Positions 38,101 to 47,100 of a stretch of 64,000 nt of DNA are shown one piece after another. The notes beneath the pieces were generated by a model. It made no database searches, had not been told where the DNA came from, and worked only from the letters and a program-made list of their open reading frames with translations. The stretch comes from Nectonema munidae (Eukaryota; Nematomorpha; Nectonematoida; Nectonematidae): the NCBI GenBank assembly GCA_030549495.1, contig JAUIRK010000903.1, forward strand, positions 1,984,001 through 2,048,000, given 5' to 3'. A program made the position numbers and the translations under genes. How positions within the stretch are numbered: position 1 is the first letter of the stretch; the number at the start of each line of letters is the position of its first letter.

Positions 38101-41100
38101 AATTTCACAGCCTCAAAAAAAAAGTTGCCATGATAGTAGACAATTGTCCAGCCCACCCAAAAATCAAGGAACTGAAAGCCATAACTCTGTTTTTTCTGCT
38201 TACAAACACAAAAAGCAAGACCCAGCCAATGGATCAAGGAATCATTCAGAATCTTAAAGTCCACTACCGTAAGCTTGACATCTTTAAGCAGTTAAAGTCC
38301 ATAGAAGAAAACGTAGAATTGCAAATATCCATTCTTGACGCCTTAAGAATGCTTTACCAGGCCTGGGAAAAAGTTACAGAAAAGACTATTCAAAACTGTT
38401 TTCGGCACGCCAACTTCGTCAGAGAAACTCTAAATGAGGAAACATATTGCTCCGAAAATAATGAAGAAGAAGATGATGACATCCCCTCAATGCTCTTAGT
38501 CTACATGTGCCTTTTAAGAGTATGCTGCGATTGATAATACTTTGGAGATAGCAGAATCTGCTAGCGATAAGGACATTGTAGAAAATATCATCGCAGCAAG
38601 AAACCCAGAAATAGAAGAAGAAGAAGAAAGTGACGATAATGACACAACAGAATTACCCAAGAAAATGCCAAATTTATCCAAAGTAAAAGAAGCCATGGAA
38701 GTTATTCAAAACTGGATTGAAATGACTGAAAATACGGAAGATATCATGCCTAGTTTCGAAAAGATCCAGCGTCGAGTTACATTGGCGGAGGTGCGCGCAT
38801 CAATACTGCAACAGACCGTCATTACAAATTACTTCGGCAACTGCGAACGTCAGAAACATGCTTCCTAGACGAGTTTTATTAGTCTGTATATTGCTTTTAT
38901 CAGTGCATTAATTAAATGTTATACTATATTTCATTGCATTTCTTTGATTCATTATTTGTTAACGAGAAGGTAAGGTGGTTTTTTAATCTTTGAAGGGTAT
39001 ATGCTGCACTGACATCAAGTTATAAATTTTCAGAAAAGACGGGATTAGAACTTCATTCAACGGATTCTTCATCTGATTCAATTAAGACAACATTTATAAA
39101 GGTTTCCATTAGTGGGTAATTCCGTTATAACAGGTTTTTATATTTGTATACAAACGTAAAACGAGTATCAATATACTATCTATTAAAATTAGCTCGTAAG
39201 TAGAAAATAACCTTTTGACTTCGGATATCTCGAAACCCTGGATATCTCGAAGCTTAACGATGGTCCCTCCAACTTCGAGATAACGATATTTTACTGTATA
39301 TACTTTTCCGTTTCCTTATGAATATTGTGTCACATATAAAAATATTGCAATCTGTGTTTCACTTCGTATACACTCTATTATTTATATTTATATATATTAT
39401 AAATGATATGTAAAATTTTTTTTTTATTCATGAGTTAATTTCTGAAATTGTTTCAACTGAAGATCTTCCATCTCGACGGATTCACTTCCCTTTGGATTCC
39501 TTCAGAAGAACACGAATTATTTATGATGCACTCCAAATTTTTTTTTGCTATACTCAATTTGTTTTTTGTCAATAAACTTTACTTACTTAAACATCCATAA
39601 TAATAATGTTTTTTATCTTGTGAATTAGTTTTTTAGAAAAAAAAAAAATCTTGATGGTTCCTTGAGTTAAGATCACTTTTGTCTTTTTTTGGATTTGAAG
39701 AAAGAACAAGCGAAGGAACTCAGTCTTATTTTGTTCCGTTCAAGATTGCAAGCCAAGAATTAGGGGAACAAGAAGATGTAATAAATGCACTCAATTTATA
39801 TGTAAAAACCATACAAGTTTTGTATGCCCTAGATGTCAGTAAATTATGTTTTTGTCGTTTATTTTTGTATATAAAGTATGTAATTTAAAATAAAACTTTT
39901 TTGTACTTTACCTTCTCCAATGTTTGTTTTATGTAAAAAAAATTTGTTGCGATGCCTCTACATAGTCTGCAAATATAAGTGTCCATTTGTAATACTCCGA
40001 AAATACTTTATAGTTTTTTAACCCTAGGATGACTTTGTATAGTTGAAAAACGGAAAGTAGAGGTTCAAAGTTAGAAATAGTATTTTCTGCGTGAGAAACC
40101 CGAAAATTTTTATAAAAAAACATACTATATTTGGAAATTTTTAGAAAGTAACAAATTTTAAGACGTGTTGTCAACGACAAAAAAAATTGCAGTATAAATC
40201 CTTCAAAAATGACCAACGAGTAACGATATAAAAAAATTGACTTTATCCGTTAAAAAATTGACCTAAAAATTGTTTTCTCTGACCTTTGCAAGACGAAGTG
40301 TGAGCATTTTATGCAGTTCTAAACTTTGGGTGCATTTTACCCCACTTTATAAAAAAACTTTAATATAGTTTTAATATGTATATTTTAATTGACTATAAAT
40401 ATGATGCCAATATATAGATTATATAGATTAACTTAGTTGTAAACATTAACCCTATTAGTGCTGGGGAGACAATTTTCAGAAGTAAACCGCAAATTTGATT
40501 AACACTTATAGGTATTTTCAAATCCTAAATGTAAAAAATTAGTCCAGAAATGAAAACAACATGATCGATTTGGCATAAAACATATATTTTATGTAAAATG
40601 TGAAGGAATGTTTTTGGAAAAAATTTTCAGAAGTAAACCGCAAATTTGATTAACGCTAATAGGTATTTTCAAATCCTAAATGTAAAAAATGAATTCAGAA
40701 ATGAAAACAGCATGACCGATTTAGTATAAAAAGATATATTTTATGTAAAATTTGAAGGTATATTTTACTAGATATATTTTTGATCAATCAAAATTTTGAT
40801 TGACATTTTCTAAAAAGTAGCCATGATTATTGAAAAAATTAAATATATAAAGTGTTATGCGTTTCAAACTGTATATAATTATAAATTTTCAGGGTATTAT
40901 ATAATATAGATCCTAAGTTATAAGGTTAAGTACAGATAATGTCAAAATTTTGCTGAAATATTTTAATTTTTGATTTTGATTGACAGTTTTGGACATGAAC
41001 GGGTCATTCAACTACCATGAAAATGGTTTTAAAAGATGCAGCTAGCGATTTTAGGAAAAGTCACAAAATTTGAAGGGATATGATTCAGCCATTTTCTACA

Positions 41101-44100
41101 ATTTTTTAGTGAAGGGGGGCGTTTTACGCCCCCCCCCAGCACAAATAGGGTTAAAAAAACGTAACTAGCTTTCTTGAAAAAATTAGATATCTCTGTAACT
41201 GTTAACCAAATATCCCTTGAAATATACAAATATATATATATAATGCCTTTAAAATCTTTTTAAAAATTAACGCCATCTAATTTTAAAATTAATGGAACAA
41301 ATAACTAGTATTTATAAAAATTTGTTTATATTTAAGAAATACAAAATAAAAAATAATTCATAAATGAAGTATTAGAACCATAAAGATAGATTTTAACTAA
41401 AGAAGTAACCCAATTACTTAAATTTAAATAAGAAAGATTGATACAAACTAAAAAATAATGCATTGCATAAAATACACTATATACACAGAAGAAATAAAGA
41501 AATCGAGAAACAATGTAAAAAAGTTAAAGTCACAATTCTACATTTTAGTATTTGCGGTTCAAACATTGTTTTGCTTCGTGTTAGATTTTTTATTTATATT
41601 TGAAATAAAAAATGAACTTTTTTTGGTATTAACTGCCAGCATAAGGATAAGAACCGATATGATAACAGTTTCTAAAAATGGCTTACTTCCTTTCACGGAG
41701 CTTCAAAATGTAAACAATGAAAGAAAAATCTTAAAGTAAATCAAATATAGAGCTTACTTCGTGGAGGGAAGAAGCAAACCGCAAGGAGTCTGAGAGAGCG
41801 GGGGAATCTCTCAAGCACTCAACAAAGAAGTGCCAGTAGTGAGGATGTTTACTTTTTCTTCCAATCACATTCTTTCTCTCTAAAAATAAATGAAAAAATA
41901 AAGTTTATTTAAATTTTGTTCAACCAATCAAAAGAATCAAAAGTAAATCAATGAATTCCTAATCGAACTTTTATTCCTATTAGAACTAACTATCCCTTTA
42001 TAAAATATGATAATCAGGAATACATAACTGAGGGATGGGAAATTATTTCTTTACTTTTTATTTCACTATGGGCATAAATTAAAAAAGAATATTCTTCCCT
42101 TGGATTCGATAACGAGAACTTAAAAAACTATCAATCATATTAAATTACTTTTATCAAAACTTATCCAACTCGATACTAATCAAACAACTTCCAAATTGAG
42201 AGGCGATAAAGAGAAGCTGAAGTAGTTCACAAAATTCCAATTTTTTATCCTAAACATGATTTTACAAATATGATAAGCCAAAAGAATTAAAAATATTTTA
42301 AAACTTCAAGTTTTTATTCTCAACTTTTATTTTAAAGTATACATTGAATATTGATTTACGTAATTTAAATAAATTATAATATATTTTTCAAAAAAATGAA
42401 ATAATTTTTTAAACTAAGGTTACATTTTTGACTGGTTACATAATCTAGATGGGGCAAGTTGGTATGAAGGATGGGGGAGTTGACTGTAAACCAAAATCAA
42501 TACTATATAAAATGGAGGCATAGTGAGATAGGGATTGGAAATAACTGCCTTTTTTAAATAACGTGAAACACGTCATTTGTTTCTCTATCTGTGAGCAACC
42601 TTGAAAGTTTATATTAGTATCTGGATGCATTCCAGTAATTCTTACGCTAAACTGAGATCATTAAAAATTTTGCATTGATAGATAATATTAGCCAATGGAT
42701 TGCAAATAAAAAATAATCTTATAAAATATTGCTGGATAAAACCTGTTTCTCTTCATATCGTAATGATAAATGGGAGGCTTCATGCAATGAAAACGGAAAT
42801 GAAAAGGATTTCCGTCAATGCTAAAAAGTGTAATGATAACATTCATTGGCGTGTGTGAAGTAAGAAATAGTTTTGAAGAATAATGGCAATTTAAAATGTC
42901 TACTATTTTTTTTCACTTTACATAACTAGCATAGCAGATTGCTATAATCAAAGTTATAAGAAATATATGCAAGGTGAATCATGGAATGGGAGAAGAAATG
43001 TAAAAAATGCAATTAGTAGAATGTAAATGGATATTCAGGCATTATAACAAGATTACAAAAGTATAAATAAAACCATTATACACGATTAAGATAAAAGGAA
43101 AGATAATACCAGAGGAATAGTATTATAAGCAACGGAAAACTTCATTCATCCAACTAAGAAGAATTTTATTTATCACAAAAAAAATCACCAAGAAATAAAA
43201 TAGATGAAGTTGATACAGTGACCCGGTCAGACGCATAACTCCTTAGCAACCAAAATGACAAAATCACATTCTGTTGCACAAGCTACTATACGATAGATGC
43301 ATCGAGGGGCCGATCTAGAAGAAAACTTACTATTGAGTGACTTTATAACATTTTTGAAACTAGATTTTTCTTAATATTCAATATACTAATGTGGAATTCC
43401 TCAAACTTTTTGATCAAACAGTCCACGAGATTCTAAAAAACTATGAAGTAACAAAATGTAGAAATTCTTTCGTTTTTTTCAAACTTTAATTTTTGTTCTT
43501 GATGCCATTTAAGTTTAATAAACTTTTCGTAAAATATTTTCTACACATCCCATCTTACAAGAAAAAAAATTTATCATCAATTCTTCTATTTAGAGTTCAA
43601 ACAAATCCTCAATTCGAAACAATAGGTAATCTTTCAGCTGAGATTTATGATTAGAAAAAAATTGACAATTAGAAGTAGGTGATTCGCTCACGTTTGAGAA
43701 ACACTATACTACTAAAGGATTGAGAATAATTGTAATTTTTTGGAATAAAAATTTTCGATGTCCTATTTAGCAACGTTCCCTTGGAGGCGAAATTTTAGTT
43801 TAAAAAACTTTGTATTTTCCCTATTACTATTTTTAAGTAAAAAATACTAATACCGAACTTTCATAGCTCATTTATACTTCTTCAAATAAAGGCCATTTTA
43901 TATCATATTTTTATTAAAGTGGTTATTATTTTAAGGTAATGCGCCGACCATGACCTCCGTGACATCCTAAACATGGATGAAACTAGGCTTTTCTTCAAAG
44001 CATCTGTTGACTCCACCTTCTACTTCAAAAGGGAGACTACTCTGGTGGAAAGCGGTCATAGGAGCGCAGCACTTTCATGCTGTGTGACAACACTCCATCG

Positions 44101-47100
44101 TAGAAAAGGAACGCGCGATGATCCTCGGCGAATCAATCAAACCACGTTGCTTCGCTATGATCCAATGTAGGAATCCTTCCAAGGACTATCATGCAAACAA
44201 GAAGGTCTGGGCGACTAGCAATCTATTCAAACTCTTCATGACAATGCTCAACAAGAAGATGCAGCGCCAACGTGGAAAGATCCTCATGCTGCTTGACAAT
44301 GCTCCTTGCCATCCCCACCTAGAGTTGTCGAACGTAAAACTGACATTATATTTGTGACTCACATTATATTTTCTATCTTCCTCCCTCCTAACAGCTCCTC
44401 AATCACCCAGCCCATGGAAAAAGGCATCAAATGCGGTTAAATTAAGTTCCGAAAACGATAACTGCGAGGAATTATCCATGAAATGGAGCAAGAGCCAAGA
44501 GTAACAGCCCCTGATGTTCTCCAGGCCATCTACTGAGTTGACCGATACTGGAAGAACACCAGCGTTGAGACGATTAAGAAGTGTTTTCGAAAGTGTAGTA
44601 TCGGTCACCAGGAAGTCGAAGATGAGGTCCAGCAAGAGCAAGAAGAGCAAAGCGATGGACTGGAAGTTGTGTGCCAAAAGGAGCTGGAGATGTCCTTGGA
44701 AGACTTCGTGACAATCGACGCTTCGCTGGCGACTACTGATCCTGATCAGGCTTCAACTATTGAAGATTTTCAGCGTCGGCTTAAATCCAACCAAGAGGAT
44801 GGTGGAGTCAGGAAAGAAGAGGAGCTGCAGATCAACGAGCCCCAACTCAAGCACAACAGTTTTGTAAATGTCAGCAGAAGCAATGCTGATATACGAGCAT
44901 CAGCAAAGGCTTCACCGAGATACTAGAGAGGACACAGTCAAGCGAGAATTTAAGCCCCAAAGACAGGAGACCAGACAGATCACGATGTTGGATTTCTTCA
45001 AGAAGATTTGGCGTTAGTCCTTTCTCAAAACCCAATGGCCCATTTTAGCGCCAACAGTTATCAAACGGCTCTTTTTGGAAGCCAACATGACACCGAGTGA
45101 GATCAGTCCACGTCGTTTGTCCATAATGCTTTGGCTTGGGCATCTCAGCTGAATCTCATAATAGAAAAAAAATCTTGAGTCTCATGATTGAATTTAAAAA
45201 AAAGCAGAAAATAAAAAAATTCCTTAGTGATATGCTGAACAAGCAACATTGTTAGCTTTATTATATAATTAAATACAGTATTTATGTTATCATGCAATAC
45301 AAACTTTTGAAATTGAAAATAGCTACTGAGCTGTATTGTGGCCATCTGTCAATAATGACCACGGTCGTTTGGGTATTTTAAAATTTGTGCATGGTACTTA
45401 TAAATAATATTTTGACATTTCTCTTGGTTATCAGGACTTATTTTCAGAAAATAAAGAATTTGTATAAACGTATAATCCTGCAGAATAGAGATTGTTTCTA
45501 GACAGTTCAAAACGAGACCATAAATGGGTTCTTTTACAAAATGGCAATATATTTGGTGCTCTCTCAGCTGGACATTCTGCCCATTTGAGAAAAAATAAAC
45601 TCTAAAATGGGTAATTTTCTTTTTGTTAACAGAGAGGTTTTACAAAGTTTCTTTGCTATCTCTGTATGTAAGACAGTCGATCCAGAGATAAACAGTGGAT
45701 GTGTGAGAAATAGTCTGTTCGAGAGACACTTGAAGCAGGCGTACACAACGCTAAATGAACTTATCAGGCCAAGAGTAAAAATCATTTTCCACCATTTCAT
45801 TTAAGGCTTAGAATAATGAGACAATTTGTAAATGAGTTGAGAATTAATAGTGACTTCTTTCAATATTTAGGATCTACTTTTCCAACTTTGTCATATGAGA
45901 AAATTGAAGCAGGTGTATTCGATGGTCCACAAATCCGTTGTTGCCAAAAGTCTTGGCTGTCGTTTGTGGCATTCATACAAAATTTTCTTGGAAATAAAAA
46001 GACCGACATTTTTAAAGAACTGGTGGCAATAATGTTGTTTGCATTTTGTGAATTAAGATGCAATATGAGCGTAAAACATGATTTTGTGAATAGTTATCCT
46101 GATAATTCTCTGATAATCTGTAGGCGATGAAGAGAGGGCGGTTTCCCAAGGATTTAATGATAATGGAAGAACCCTAGCAAGGACGATGGATAAACATATA
46201 ATAGCGGCCTACTACAGGACAATGAAGAGAGAAGAGCATAGTAAATTACATAATTACAAGAGTTATAAGAAACAAATTGGCAAAATGACAATTCAACATT
46301 GTATTTTTTTTTAATTAAATTTTTTTTTTTAAAAATAGCCTATATATGCTATTCAAAAATATGATCCAAATATTTCAAATTTTTATATCTTCAGATAATT
46401 TATATGTGTTTTTGAGCATGAAATATAAACAGAGGAATCAACTTATAGTAGTGATTATTTTGGTGATTTATCAAGTTTAAACTCCAAATATTGAAAAGCT
46501 TGTCAAAAACAGTTTGCAAATATAAATAAGATAATATTTAAAGTGTTTAAAGAAACAAATATTTCTTTTTAATATAGTTTTAAATTTCTGTTTTAAAAAA
46601 TAAATTTCTAGCATAAGTTTTTGCATTCATTTTTATATCCAGAGTAACCAAGTAGATGGGAAATTACCCGACTCCTACACCAAATACTTAAAAATCTGAA
46701 TATGACTCGCACCTCAAATACTTACAAATTTAAAATAATTTTAAACCCAATTCTTATTTCAGACATCGATCAAAGAATGGGCAATTTATATGCCAAAAAA
46801 ATTAAACTAAGAAATTATTTTTGAAACTGAAAAACGAGGCCTGGGAAGTCGGAGAGAAAATATCCGACTCCTAGTACTTACAAAAATCCGACTCAAACCA
46901 ACACTTCGCTTCCCACTTTGACTAGAGAAGGAACACTCCATTTCAGAGCCCGCGCTACCTATTAAATTTTGTGCCACAAGCCCCAACTATTTCTCAAGCC
47001 CCCCCCCCCCCCAGGTAATTTTCAAGCTCCCCTAAAAATTTTTTCATTACCCTAAAAAAATATGACAAGCAGCTAGCATTCATGATAATTTCTTTCATGA

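Larger units (their letters stand above)
34018..39296 (+). mobile_element. Tigger/pogo DNA transposon split by hAT insertions
   Basis: The left end CACGTAAATACCGATATCTC and the right end (reverse complement CAGTAAAATATCGTTATCTC) are imperfect inverted repeats with TA on both sides (34016-34017, 39297-39298). The full span is 5.28 kb, but subtracting the foreign block 34868-37301 leaves about 2.85 kb, a normal Tigger length. The transposase lies to the right of the insertion. GATATCTCGAA words recur near both ends. Confidence 0.85.
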
